Source of the DNA: JALYGJ01 sp036558545
GTDB taxonomy: Bacteria > Chloroflexota > Limnocylindria > Limnocylindrales > CSP1-4
NCBI GenBank assembly: GCA_036558545.1
Contig: DATBFJ010000027.1
Span: forward strand, 1-64,000
Length of the DNA stretch: 64,000 bases
Direction of reading: 5' to 3'
A program made the position numbers and the translations under genes. The notes under the pieces are model-generated. The model did not search any database. It worked only from the letters and a program-made list of their open reading frames with translations, and was not told the origin of the DNA. Shown here piece after piece: positions 33,695 to 42,654 of this stretch; position 1 is the stretch's first letter, and each line of letters starts with the position of its first letter.

Positions 33695-35449
33695 ATGTCA
33701 GTTCAGTCAGCAAAGGTCGAGCCGCTTGCCGTGGAGCGGCCCGACATCCGGCGATCCTCAGTGCTCCAGCGCATCAGCTGGATGCTGCTGCTCGGGACGC
33801 TCGTCCTGCTGCCTTACGAATACTGGCTGCCACAGCTGGCTGTTGGCCGGTTCACCGTCACGACATTGGAAGCCGTCTGGGGGCTGGCGCTCGCAAGCTG
33901 GCTCGCTGGCCTACTGGTCGAACGTCGGTCGCCGCATATCCCGATGGCCATCCTGGGCGGTATCAGCGTCATGCTCCTGGTCGGTCTCGCGTCCGCCGCG
34001 CTCGCGGATGGCGACAACGCCGACGCCACGGTGTTCGTTGGCCGGAGCGCGGCGGGCTGGTTGCTGTTCATGAGTGCCGCCGACCAGGCAGTCGCCCGGC
34101 GCAACGTCAGGCAGCCGCTCGTGGCCATCGTCGTCGGCGCATCCGTATCCGCGGCGATCGGCCTGGTCCTGTTCGCCAGTCCCACGCTGCGCCAGGCGCT
34201 CCACGTGCACGAGTTTGCCGCTGCCGGAGCGCCGCGACTCGACGGCACGTACGACTATCCGAATACCGCCGCCATGGCCTGGGAGGCGGCCGCGCTGCTG
34301 GCCGTGTCGCTCGTCGCAATGGAGACGCGACGAGCGCTGGCCGCGCTCTGGTTGGGATGCGTTGCGGTGATGGTCGGTGCGATGGTCCTGACCCTCAGCC
34401 GTGGCGCGACCGCAGGCGCCGCGATCGGGATGGTCGCCGTGGCCGTCGTGGCACTGCTGGCGGGCCGCCGGCGCCTTGGCGTTGGAATACTTGGCGCCGC
34501 CGCCGTGCTGGTCATAGCCACGCTGCTGATCGAGATAGCCGTGGCACCGATCGCCCGCCTCTTCACCGACGCCGAGGCCGGCCTGTACAACGCGACCTAT
34601 CAGGCCCCGGCCAGTGCGACTTTGAACCAGGGAGCAGCGACCGTCGAGGTGCAGGTGACCAATACCGGCACGCTGACCTGGAACGATGCCGGCCAGAGTG
34701 ATTACAGCCTTGGCTACCACTGGCTCATTCCGGAAACGGGCGAGATCGTTGCTGACGGCGCCGATCTCACGCCACTGGGAACAGTGGCACCCGGCCAGAC
34801 AACCACCGTCGAGGCAGTCATCCACGGGCCGGACTCAGCGAGCGGCTACCAGGTCGGTTGGGACGTGACGCGCGATGCGTCGGGCTGGTTTTCCATTCGC
34901 GGTGTGCCGATGGTTGAGACCGCGATCCAGCTCGGCCTGCCCGGTGGCACCGGCTCGCTGGGCAGTTACGCCGCCGTTGAGCCGCTGGTACCGCCGCGCG
35001 AGGATCTTTGGAAGGCTGCGATCGCGATGATCTCGGAGCGGCCGCTGCTCGGGGTTGGGCCGGGGACGTACCGGCTGCGATACGGCAGCTATCTCGGCAT
35101 GGCAACCTGGGATGAGCGCGCATATGCCCACAACGTCTACCTCGAGATCGGCGCGACGACGGGGATTGTTGGATTGTTGGCATTCCTGTTCGTGGTCGGA
35201 CTTGCCATTGCGCCGCTGGTTCGGTCTCTCGCGCGCCGAAGGAGAGTCGAACCAGACCCGTTATTTCCCGAGCCACGGACGTGGATCGCGCTTGGCGCCA
35301 TCCTTGCAGCCGTGATCGCGTTCCTTGGCCACGGCCTGTTCGACTACTTCTTCGGCTTCAACCCGATCAACGGCCTGTGGTGGGCGACCGTCGCTCTGGC
35401 ATTGGCGGCACCGCTCGTTGTACTGCCACGACTCGACGAGACAACGTGA
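33695..35449 (+). CDS. O-antigen ligase-like membrane protein with an inserted beta-sandwich-like domain
   Basis: A 584-residue protein. Seven to eight membrane helices occupy about 25-290, with FAAAGAPRLDGTYDYPNTAA in an outer loop. A soluble insert of about 110 residues follows (about 300-420: VEVQVTNTGTLTWND, QSDYSLGYHW, DGADLTPLG, GYQVGWDVTRD), resembling an Ig/NBR1-type sandwich. The Wzy/WaaL-like end has ERPLLGVGPGTYRLRYG, YAHNVYLEIGATTG and more helices. The insert would lie outside the cell and may bind glycan. It is the second polymerase/ligase candidate of the locus. Its stop overlaps the next GTG (GTGA). Confidence 0.75.
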   Translation: MSVQSAKVEPLAVERPDIRRSSVLQRISWMLLLGTLVLLPYEYWLPQLAVGRFTVTTLEAVWGLALASWLAGLLVERRSPHIPMAILGGISVMLLVGLASAALADGDNADATVFVGRSAAGWLLFMSAADQAVARRNVRQPLVAIVVGASVSAAIGLVLFASPTLRQALHVHEFAAAGAPRLDGTYDYPNTAAMAWEAAALLAVSLVAMETRRALAALWLGCVAVMVGAMVLTLSRGATAGAAIGMVAVAVVALLAGRRRLGVGILGAAAVLVIATLLIEIAVAPIARLFTDAEAGLYNATYQAPASATLNQGAATVEVQVTNTGTLTWNDAGQSDYSLGYHWLIPETGEIVADGADLTPLGTVAPGQTTTVEAVIHGPDSASGYQVGWDVTRDASGWFSIRGVPMVETAIQLGLPGGTGSLGSYAAVEPLVPPREDLWKAAIAMISERPLLGVGPGTYRLRYGSYLGMATWDERAYAHNVYLEIGATTGIVGLLAFLFVVGLAIAPLVRSLARRRRVEPDPLFPEPRTWIALGAILAAVIAFLGHGLFDYFFGFNPINGLWWATVALALAAPLVVLPRLDETT

Positions 35450-36561
35450 AGGTCGCCTTCGACGCCACTCCGCTCGCGACACGCGGCGCGGGAGTCACGC
35501 ACTTCACGCTCGAGCTGCTCCGCGCGCTGCGCGACAACGCGCCAAGCGTCCAGCTCGCGCTCATGCTCAATCGCCCGATCACAAATTCGGCGCTGGCGGC
35601 CGAGTTCAACTCGGTGCCCAGGGTACAAACGCCGACTCTTGTCAGCCGACAGGCGTGGCTGCAGACCGCGCTGCCGCTGGCCCTCGCGCGCCACAGGGTC
35701 GATGTGTGCCATTTCACGAACTTCGACGCGCCGCTGCTCGGCCGAACTCCGACAGTGGTCGCGATCCACGACACCTCGCTGCTGACCACCCCTGAGCAAC
35801 ATCCGCGGCGGCGCGTCATCGTGCTCGGTCCGATCATGCGCCGCGCCGCGGGCGCGGCGCGCGCCGTCGTCTGCCCGACCGAGAGCGCTCGCCGCGACGC
35901 GATAGAGGCACTCGGCCTGAATCCGGAGAAGGTGCATGTCATTCCCGCCATTGCAGCGCCGCGCTTCCGACCGATCCACGACCCTTCGGCCGTACAGGCG
36001 GCATGTGCCAGATACGGGCTGCAGCCCGGGTTCATCCTCTTCCTGGGCACCATCGAGCCGCGCAAGAACCTCGTCCGCCTTGCGCGGGCATACGCCCAGC
36101 TGAGGCGCGAGGGCTTCGACAACAAGCTGGTGATGTGTGGCAGCTGGGGCTGGAAATCGGACGATCTTCGCCCGGAGATCGAGGCGCTTGGCATTGCCGA
36201 GGATGTCGTGTTCACCGGATATGTGCCAGACCAGCGCGTGGTTGAGCTGATCAACGGCGCGGGCGTCTTCGCGTATCCCTCGCTCTACGAGGGTTTCGGC
36301 CTGCCGATCGTCGAGGCGCTCGCCTGCGGCGTGCCTGTGGTCACCTCAGACCGTGGCGCCACGGCCGAGGTCGCGCGCAGTGCCGCCGTGCTGGTCGACC
36401 CGACGAGCGACGACGCGATCGCTGAGGGTCTGCGCCGCGCTCTGGATCCAACGGGACATGACCATCTCCGGGCCGCTGGCCTGGAGCGCGCGGCCATGTT
36501 CAGTCGGCCCAATGCCGCGCTCCAGGCCGTCCGCGTCTACGAGGCCGCCATCGCGGGCTAG
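35446..36561 (+). CDS. GT4-type glycosyltransferase
   Basis: A 371-residue GT-B enzyme. VKVAFDATPLATRGAGVTHF opens the acceptor domain. FLGTIEPRKNLVRLARAYA and SLYEGFGLPIVEALACGVP are the donor motifs with both glutamates. It is similar in layout to the protein at 22333. The GTG start lies in a GTGA overlap with the ligase-like gene, giving translational coupling. It ends 24 bp before the convergent sulfotransferase. Confidence 0.88.
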   Translation: MKVAFDATPLATRGAGVTHFTLELLRALRDNAPSVQLALMLNRPITNSALAAEFNSVPRVQTPTLVSRQAWLQTALPLALARHRVDVCHFTNFDAPLLGRTPTVVAIHDTSLLTTPEQHPRRRVIVLGPIMRRAAGAARAVVCPTESARRDAIEALGLNPEKVHVIPAIAAPRFRPIHDPSAVQAACARYGLQPGFILFLGTIEPRKNLVRLARAYAQLRREGFDNKLVMCGSWGWKSDDLRPEIEALGIAEDVVFTGYVPDQRVVELINGAGVFAYPSLYEGFGLPIVEALACGVPVVTSDRGATAEVARSAAVLVDPTSDDAIAEGLRRALDPTGHDHLRAAGLERAAMFSRPNAALQAVRVYEAAIAG

Positions 36562-36585
36562 GCCGTGGCATCCCGCGCGGAAGGC

Positions 36586-37506
36586 TCAGCGGCTCCAGGC
36601 GGACAGGTCGCGGCCAATCAGTGCGCCCAGCTCCGCAACCTGTGGCGCGAATTCGGCCGTGAGCTGGGCGCGCAGCTCGGGATCCATCTTCGCTCGCTCG
36701 GTCGTGGTGCTGTTGACGCTGACGAGGGCGTCACGGACTCGGTGCATGACGGGCACGCTGCGCAGCCGGCCGACCACCTTCTTCATCGGCCCACGCGGCG
36801 CGAAGATCATCTTCTGGACAGCGCCTGAGCGTGGCTTCTTGTTCGGGTTGTAGACGGATAGATCGACCTCGAAGGTCGGATCCGCACCGAGAAACTCCAG
36901 CGTAGACCGATACACGGCGCGGGGATCGGCAACCAGGTCGTCGAAGACAATGACATGAACCGACCTCCGACCCAGAACGTCGAAGTAACGCGCAACCTGA
37001 TCCGGAAAGTTGACACTGTGGCGGTAGTACAGCGCCTCGGGTCGAATCGCATCGGCGGGTAGTCGGTGGCCCGCCATCCGGTCGTCTTCGGCGGCGAGCG
37101 CTTGCGTGAAGTCGGTCAGATCCTCGCGCTGGTTGAACACCAGCTGGCTGTGCTGGCTGTACATCACGTCGACGGGGTTGCGCAGCATGACGATCGCCTT
37201 GGCGGCCGGGTCGAAGTCGCGGATCTCCTGTGCCGCCGTCTTCGAATACAGGTACCAGGGCGAGGCCTCGCCCGCGTGCTGGTCGTCGCGAGCGTCATGG
37301 AACAGGGCAAGGTACTCATCAAGGGTCATCCGCCGGTAGCGCGGCGTCAGATCCTGGCCGAAGTACATCGGCTCCTTCGGGATACTCATGAAGATCTGGG
37401 GATGGGCGCGCAGGTATTCGTAGAGCGCGGTCGTGCCTGCCTTGAACGCCCCGACGATGAAGAATTCCGGCCTCCTCATCGGCTTATTCGGTCGATTGGA
37501 CGACAT
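36586..37506 (-). CDS. PAPS-dependent sulfotransferase (3 of 5)
   Basis: A 306-residue enzyme. VGAFKAGTTALYEYL (about 18-32) is the 5'-phosphosulfate loop and LRNPVDVMYSQHSQLVF (about 107-123) the 3'-phosphate site. EPMYFGQDLTPRYRRM matches the next gene's paralogue, so this pair is a duplication. The ATG has only a weak ribosome site. The acceptor is presumably a sugar hydroxyl of the exopolysaccharide. Confidence 0.87.
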   Translation of the reverse strand: MSSNRPNKPMRRPEFFIVGAFKAGTTALYEYLRAHPQIFMSIPKEPMYFGQDLTPRYRRMTLDEYLALFHDARDDQHAGEASPWYLYSKTAAQEIRDFDPAAKAIVMLRNPVDVMYSQHSQLVFNQREDLTDFTQALAAEDDRMAGHRLPADAIRPEALYYRHSVNFPDQVARYFDVLGRRSVHVIVFDDLVADPRAVYRSTLEFLGADPTFEVDLSVYNPNKKPRSGAVQKMIFAPRGPMKKVVGRLRSVPVMHRVRDALVSVNSTTTERAKMDPELRAQLTAEFAPQVAELGALIGRDLSAWSR

Positions 37507-37644
37507 AGATCCGCGGTTTTCGCGAAGACGTCCTCTTGTGACTCGGTGGGACGAGATAGATCCACCCGGCAGAAGACACGGGCCTCTGACATGAACGGCG
37601 GACGCATCTCGTCTATTCCACGCAAAACAGGCGCGACACGCCCG

Positions 37645-38607
37645 TCATGCCGATGTCGGGGCCGTTTCTGTCGTGGGATCTGCCGGGCGTGCAGTCGCGG
37701 AGGCGGTCGCGGGGGGTAGTTCGGTCCACGACGAGAGGTCTCGATCGATGAGCTTGCCCAGCCGCTCGATCTCCGGCGTGAACTCCTCGATCAGCTCGCG
37801 GCGTAGCGTCGGATCCATGGGCGGCCGCGGCTTCGCCTCGCTGTTCATCTCGAGCATCTTCGTGCGCATGGAACGGACGAGCGGAAATCGGCGCAGGAAC
37901 GGCGCGAGCGGGAGCAGCAGCTTTGGCGCGAAGATCAGCCTCTGGACGAGAGGCGAGCGGACGCGCCGGTTCTCGTTCGAATTCGGCGGCGCGGCCGCGA
38001 GGCTAGGGTCCACGCCCAAAAACTCGAGAGCGCCACGGACGACACCGGCTCCATCGCGCTTCATGTCGTCGGTCAGCATCACGTGTACGCGATCGCGGCC
38101 AAAGACGTCGAAATAGCGCTCAAGCTGCTCGGCGAAGTGAACGCTGTGGCGGTAGAAGAGGTTCTCGACATTTATAGGCCCGGGCGGCAGGCGCTTACCG
38201 GCCCTGCGGTCGGGCTCTGCGTCGAGTGCCTGTTTGAAGTCGGGGATGTCCTCGATGACGTTGAAGATGAGCTGGTTGTGCTGTGCGTACATGACGTCAA
38301 CCGGGTTGCGCAGCACCACCATGATCTGGGCGTCCGGTGAGAACTCCTTGATCTCCTTTGCCGCGGACGTCGAGTAGAGATACCAGGTGCTCGCCTCGCC
38401 GACGCGCTGCCCGGGCTTGGCATCCTTGAACAGGCGCAGGTAGTCGTCAAGGCTCATTCGGCCGTAGCGCCGCGTCAGGTCATCGCCGAAATACAGCGGC
38501 TCCTTGTGGAACGGCATGAAAATCTGCGGATGACGGCGCAACTGGTCGTAGAGGGCGGTGCTGCCGCTCTTGAACGCGCCGACAACGAAAAAGTCCGGTC
38601 GGGGCAT
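37645..38607 (-). CDS. PAPS-dependent sulfotransferase (4 of 5)
   Basis: A 320-residue paralogue of the neighbour at 36586. VGAFKSGSTALYDQL (about 9-23) is the phosphosulfate loop, and VVLRNPVDVMYAQHNQL the 3'-phosphate site. It carries an extra low-complexity Ala/Thr/Pro tail of about 20 residues. TATGCT lies 8 nt upstream of the ATG, so the mRNA is probably leaderless. The 138-bp gap to gene 36586 has a short GGCG/CGCC hairpin followed by TGTTTT on the minus strand (about 37625-37640) that may terminate or attenuate this transcript. Confidence 0.87.
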   Translation of the reverse strand: MPRPDFFVVGAFKSGSTALYDQLRRHPQIFMPFHKEPLYFGDDLTRRYGRMSLDDYLRLFKDAKPGQRVGEASTWYLYSTSAAKEIKEFSPDAQIMVVLRNPVDVMYAQHNQLIFNVIEDIPDFKQALDAEPDRRAGKRLPPGPINVENLFYRHSVHFAEQLERYFDVFGRDRVHVMLTDDMKRDGAGVVRGALEFLGVDPSLAAAPPNSNENRRVRSPLVQRLIFAPKLLLPLAPFLRRFPLVRSMRTKMLEMNSEAKPRPPMDPTLRRELIEEFTPEIERLGKLIDRDLSSWTELPPATASATARPADPTTETAPTSA

Positions 38608-38615
38608 GGTTCCGA

Positions 38616-38621
38616 AGCATA
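38616..38621 (-). promoter_or_regulatory. TATGCT -10-like element
   Basis: On the minus strand TATGCT ends 8 nt before the sulfotransferase ATG with no ribosome site between, consistent with a leaderless transcript. Confidence 0.45.
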
Positions 38622-38673
38622 ACGTGCCGAGCAGTAGCGTCTCACAACGGGTAGCCTCGCGGCGAGTGTTGAA

Positions 38674-39636
38674 ATGCGTGTTCTGCTAACCGGAGCTGCC
38701 GGCTTCATCGGCAGCCACCTGAGCGACCGGCTCATCGCCGACGGCCATGCCGTCGTGGGCGTGGACAACCTGTCCAGTGGCCGGCTTACGAACCTTGCCC
38801 AGCTGAGGGCGGAACGGCGGTTCGAGTTCGTCGAGGCGGATGCAGCCGAGCCCCTATCCGTCAGCGGTCCTTTCGACTGGGTCATGCACTTGGCCAGCCC
38901 AGCCTCGCCGCCGCGCTATATGCGCGATCCGATCGCCACCCTCCGCGTGAACTCTGAGGGAACGCGTCACCTTCTTGAGCTGGCCCGCGCGAACGGAGCG
39001 TCCTTCTTCCTGGCCAGCACCAGCGAGGTATATGGCGATCCCCAGGAGCATCCGCAACCAGAGAGCTACTGGGGCAACGTCAATCCGATCGGACCACGCA
39101 GTGTCTACGACGAAGCCAAGCGCTATGGCGAGGCCGTGGCGATGGCATACCACGGCCAATATCGTGTTCCGTTGCGGATCAGCCGCATCTTCAACACCTA
39201 CGGTCCGCGGATGCACCCCGAAGACGGCCGCGTAGTCTCGAACCTGATAGTTCAAGCCCTGCACGATCAGCCGCTGACCGTCTACGGCGACGGTCAGCAG
39301 ACGCGCAGCTTCCAGTTTGTCGACGATCTTGTCGAGGGAATCATCCGGCTCATGGCAGTCGACTACGACCGCCCGGTCAACCTGGGCAACCCAGTCGAGT
39401 GGACCGTGCTCGAGCTCGGCCAGCTGATCAAGAGCATGACCGGCACCGGCGCGAGCCTGGTCTTCGAGCCGCTGCCCGTCGACGATCCACGGCGCCGCAG
39501 GCCGGACATCGGCCTGGCCAGGGAATTGCTCGGCTGGGAGCCACAGGTGCCGCTCGAGCAGGGCCTCCGAAGGACGATCGAAGCGTTTCGCGCCGAGCTC
39601 GCGTCCTCTGCAAGGGTCGAGGCCGGCGCCTCGTGA
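38674..39636 (+). CDS. UDP-xylose synthase-like (UDP-glucuronate decarboxylase) SDR
   Basis: A 320-residue extended SDR enzyme. GAAGFIGSHL (8-17) binds NAD. The strings LASPASPPRYMRDP, STSEVYGDPQEHPQPE and YWGNVNPIGPRSVYDEAKR are hallmarks of UDP-xylose synthase, with the YxxxK catalytic pair inside the last one. It decarboxylates UDP-glucuronate to UDP-xylose. With the dehydrogenase at 12065 this gives UDP-Glc to UDP-GlcA to UDP-Xyl. Its stop overlaps the next gene by GTGA. No obvious ribosome site precedes the ATG. Confidence 0.9.
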   Translation: MRVLLTGAAGFIGSHLSDRLIADGHAVVGVDNLSSGRLTNLAQLRAERRFEFVEADAAEPLSVSGPFDWVMHLASPASPPRYMRDPIATLRVNSEGTRHLLELARANGASFFLASTSEVYGDPQEHPQPESYWGNVNPIGPRSVYDEAKRYGEAVAMAYHGQYRVPLRISRIFNTYGPRMHPEDGRVVSNLIVQALHDQPLTVYGDGQQTRSFQFVDDLVEGIIRLMAVDYDRPVNLGNPVEWTVLELGQLIKSMTGTGASLVFEPLPVDDPRRRRPDIGLARELLGWEPQVPLEQGLRRTIEAFRAELASSARVEAGAS

Positions 39637-40559
39637 CCAGGGCACGGATCACGGGCGCGATCCTGACGCGCAACGAGGCAGCGAACGTCGAATTTGCGCT
39701 GCGCAGCCTGTACACGTGGTGCGACGAGGTGATCGTCGTCGACATGCAGAGCTCGGATGCCACCCGCGACATTGCGCGGCGCTACACCAAACTCGTCCTC
39801 GATCACGAGCCGATCACGGACTTTGGCCTGGCACGCCAGATGGCCGTCGACAACGCCACGTCGGATTGGATCCTGTCGATCGATGCCGACGAGGTCGTCA
39901 CGCCTGGCCTCGCCGCTTGGATCCGCGACTTCATCGATTCGGACCCGGCCTACGACGTCGCGTTGATCCCACGGGTGAATGTCTTCCTGGGCCGCTGGTT
40001 GCGATCGACGCCGTGGTGGCCGGGCAAGCCGCGCTTATTCCGCAAGGGAACGCTGACGGTCACGGCCGACCTGCACCACAGCCTGCTGCCCAACCCGGAC
40101 GCACGCATCGCGAAGCTACCCAAGGACCCGCGCATCTCGCTGTGGCATTTCACGCGGCTCAGCCTCGAAGACATCGCGACCAAGACCAATCGCTACACCT
40201 CGATCGAGGCACACACGATGCTGCGTGAAGGTCGCGGCGATCCGTCCGCCACTGATCTGTTCTGGCGCTCGTTCCGCGAGATAGGCGTGTACTTCTTCAA
40301 GCGTGGCTATCGCGACGGATTGGGCGGTCTCGCCTACGCTCTCGATCGGGCTTATTACCGGTTCCTGATGCATGCCAAGCGTTGGGACATGACTCGCGCA
40401 CCGGCGCGTCAGGAGCGCTACGACCGCTGGCGCGACTCGATTTTGAGCGATTTTCCAGGCGAGGGCAGAGCGCCGCAGAGAGTCAAGGGCCGAGCCGCCA
40501 GGAAGTCTTCCTCGGTATCATCGACGCTCGCGGACCCGAGCAAGGTGGAGCCTGCCTAG
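39633..40559 (+). CDS. GT2 glycosyltransferase (WaaE/KdtX-like)
   Basis: A 308-residue GT-A enzyme with ITGAILTRNEAANVEFALRS, WCDEVIVVDMQSSD and an intact DxD in SIDADEVV. WWPGKPRLFRKG and LHHSLLPNP follow, typical of the WaaE/KdtX beta-glucosyltransferase-like group. The C-terminus is basic and peripheral to the membrane. The GTG start lies in a GTGA overlap. Its TAG stop shares one base with the sulfotransferase GTG. Confidence 0.87.
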   Translation: MTRARITGAILTRNEAANVEFALRSLYTWCDEVIVVDMQSSDATRDIARRYTKLVLDHEPITDFGLARQMAVDNATSDWILSIDADEVVTPGLAAWIRDFIDSDPAYDVALIPRVNVFLGRWLRSTPWWPGKPRLFRKGTLTVTADLHHSLLPNPDARIAKLPKDPRISLWHFTRLSLEDIATKTNRYTSIEAHTMLREGRGDPSATDLFWRSFREIGVYFFKRGYRDGLGGLAYALDRAYYRFLMHAKRWDMTRAPARQERYDRWRDSILSDFPGEGRAPQRVKGRAARKSSSVSSTLADPSKVEPA

Positions 40560-41548
40560 TGACCCGAACCCCAGACCTGTTCATCGTCGGTGCGCCCAAG
40601 AGCGGTACAACGTCGCTGTACGAGTACCTCAAAGGCCATCCCGAGGTGTTCATGTCCGTGGTCAAGGAGCCCTGCTATTTTGCTCGCGACCTGGCCCTCG
40701 ACGACTCCGGCAATTTCATGATCTATGGTCGCGACGCAGAGCATTACGCGGAGCTGTTCGCTGACGCCGGCGATGCAAAGCGCGCGGGCGAGGGCTCGAC
40801 GCGCTATCTGTACTCGCTCGACGCACCGACCTTGATCCGCGAGGCACAACCGGACGCCTTCGTGATCGCGATGCTGCGCAATCCGGTGGACATGATCCAG
40901 TCACTGCACGCGCACAAGCTCGCCGCCGGAACCGAGGACGAGCCCGACTTCGAGAAGGCGCTCGCCCTGGAAGCCGAGCGACACGCCGGACGCCGGATCC
41001 CCAAGCATTCGAACCCAAAGCTGGCGACCTATCGCGACCGGGCGATGTTCGCGGATCAACTCCAGCACTGGATCGATGCCTTCGGCCGCGAGCGCGTCCA
41101 CGTCGGCATCCTCGAGGACATGATCCGCAACCCGGCGGCAGAATTCCGCAAGACGCTCGAGTTCCTGCAGGTTGATCCCGACTGGCAGCCCGAGTCGTTT
41201 TCTGCCTACAACACGGCCCACGGCGCGAGATCCGTGTTCGTGCGCCGCGTGCTCAACGGCAAGATTCCGCAATGGTTCGTATGGCGGGCCTTGCCGCGCC
41301 TGATCGGCGACACGCGAACCCGGGAGCTGGTTCGTGATTTCCGCCACTCATGGTTCCATCGCAGGCCGATCAAGAAAGGCCCGATGCGGGCGGAGATGCG
41401 CCGCCAGCTCGAGGATGAGTTCATGCCCGACGTCACGCGCGTGTCGCAGATGCTCGGCCGCGATCTCGGCCAGCTGTGGTTCAAACGGCCGGCCCTGGGT
41501 ACGCCCGCAACGCCACGGCCAAAGAAGGAGACGGTCACCGCCTCGTGA
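40559..41548 (+). CDS. PAPS-dependent sulfotransferase (5 of 5)
   Basis: A 329-residue enzyme. LFIVGAPKSGTTSLYEYL (about 6-23) holds the phosphosulfate loop and AMLRNPVDMIQSLHAH the 3'-phosphate site. It is most like the enzyme at 14633. The gene is coupled to a glycosyltransferase upstream and lies 10 bp before the APS kinase gene, the clearest genetic link between sulfate transfer and PAPS supply in the locus. Confidence 0.9.
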   Translation: MTRTPDLFIVGAPKSGTTSLYEYLKGHPEVFMSVVKEPCYFARDLALDDSGNFMIYGRDAEHYAELFADAGDAKRAGEGSTRYLYSLDAPTLIREAQPDAFVIAMLRNPVDMIQSLHAHKLAAGTEDEPDFEKALALEAERHAGRRIPKHSNPKLATYRDRAMFADQLQHWIDAFGRERVHVGILEDMIRNPAAEFRKTLEFLQVDPDWQPESFSAYNTAHGARSVFVRRVLNGKIPQWFVWRALPRLIGDTRTRELVRDFRHSWFHRRPIKKGPMRAEMRRQLEDEFMPDVTRVSQMLGRDLGQLWFKRPALGTPATPRPKKETVTAS

Positions 41549-41558
41549 GGCTGGCTCG

Positions 41559-42113
41559 ATGACGCACCCCACGGGCCGCGGCGCGTGCCTGTGGTTCACC
41601 GGGCTGTCCGGCGCCGGCAAGACGACGACCGCAGATGCTCTCGTGCCGATGCTCGAGGCACGCGGCAGGACTGTGACGGTTCTGGACGGGGACATAGTCC
41701 GGACTCATCTGTCCAAGGGACTGGGGTTTTCAAAAGAGGACCGCGACGAGAACGTCCGGCGCGTCGGCTTCGTGGCGGCGGAGATCGTGCGCCACGGGGG
41801 CATGGTCGTGTGTTCGCTCGTGTCGCCGTACCGAGCGACACGCGACGAGGTCCGCGCGATGGTCGATGATGCGGGCGGACCCGGATCGTTCATCGAGATA
41901 TTCGTGGACACGCCACTTGACGAGGTCGTGCGCCGCGACGTCAAGGGCTGGTATGCCGGCGCCGAACGCGGCGAGGTCAAGAACATGACCGGCGTGTCCG
42001 ATCCCTACGAACCTCCCGAAGCCCCCGAGATGCGCCTGACCACTCTCAATCGCAGTGTCGACGAGAACGTTCACATCGTCGTCTCATTCCTCGAGGAACG
42101 CCGGCTGCTGTAG
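41559..42113 (+). CDS. cysC: Adenylylsulfate (APS) kinase
   Basis: A 184-residue cytosolic kinase of standard length. The P-loop FTGLSGAGKTTTADAL is near 13-28, LDGDIVRTHLSKGLGFSKED (about 42-61) is the APS-binding part, and CSLVSPYRATRD holds the lid serine region. It phosphorylates APS to PAPS, the donor for the five sulfotransferases. No ATP sulfurylase gene is in the window, so APS must be made elsewhere. It lies 10 bp after a sulfotransferase, so it is dedicated to sulfation and probably not to cysteine synthesis. Confidence 0.93.
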   Translation: MTHPTGRGACLWFTGLSGAGKTTTADALVPMLEARGRTVTVLDGDIVRTHLSKGLGFSKEDRDENVRRVGFVAAEIVRHGGMVVCSLVSPYRATRDEVRAMVDDAGGPGSFIEIFVDTPLDEVVRRDVKGWYAGAERGEVKNMTGVSDPYEPPEAPEMRLTTLNRSVDENVHIVVSFLEERRLL

Positions 42114-42197
42114 GTCAATTTGCGCCATTTGGCCCTTGTGGGGCACAGGGTCGCCGCACGAGTGTGATTGCCACAGTTGGCTCTAGGAGGTGCGTTG

Positions 42198-42578
42198 ATG
42201 CACATCACCCAGTCCGGTTCAACGGATCTAATGCAGATCGTCCTCAACAACGACGACTTCCGGCGCGTCATCGAGACGGGCGAACACGAGCAGGTCGTCG
42301 CAATGACTCTCAAGGAAGGCGAGGACATCGGATCGGAGGTCCATCCGACCACTGATCAGGTGTTCATTTTCGTCGCCGGCGAGGGAGAGGCCGTCCTCGA
42401 CGGTCGGTCGCAACGGTTTGACGACGGTGACCTCGTCTTTGTCCGTGCCGGCACAGAGCACAACATCGTCAACCGCGGCGGAGTTCCGCTGCGGCTGATA
42501 ACGATCTATGCGCCGCCAGAGCATGCGCCAGGGACCGTGCACCGCACCAAGGCGGAAGCGCAGGCCGAGGAGCACTGA
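42198..42578 (+). CDS. Single-domain cupin protein
   Basis: A 126-residue cupin. Motif 1 is EGEDIGSEVHPTTDQVFIFV and motif 2 GDLVFVRAGTEHNIVN, giving histidine/glutamate metal ligands. Proteins of this type bind a small ligand or metal; the function here is unknown. AGGAGGTG lies 6 nt before the ATG, the strongest ribosome site in the window, suggesting high expression. It is 84 bp downstream of cysC and may have its own promoter. Confidence 0.85.
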   Translation: MHITQSGSTDLMQIVLNNDDFRRVIETGEHEQVVAMTLKEGEDIGSEVHPTTDQVFIFVAGEGEAVLDGRSQRFDDGDLVFVRAGTEHNIVNRGGVPLRLITIYAPPEHAPGTVHRTKAEAQAEEH

Positions 42579-42654
42579 CTGCCGCCGCCTGACGTTCGGG
42601 CCGGACGGAACTGGCGGTGTCCTTCAAACAGGGCAAATAGGGGGAGTTGGCTTG

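Noticed and set aside
42120..42160. CCCTTGTG/CACAGGG hairpin after cysC as a terminator
   Set aside because: The stem has a bulge and no T-run follows, so it is too weak to annotate.
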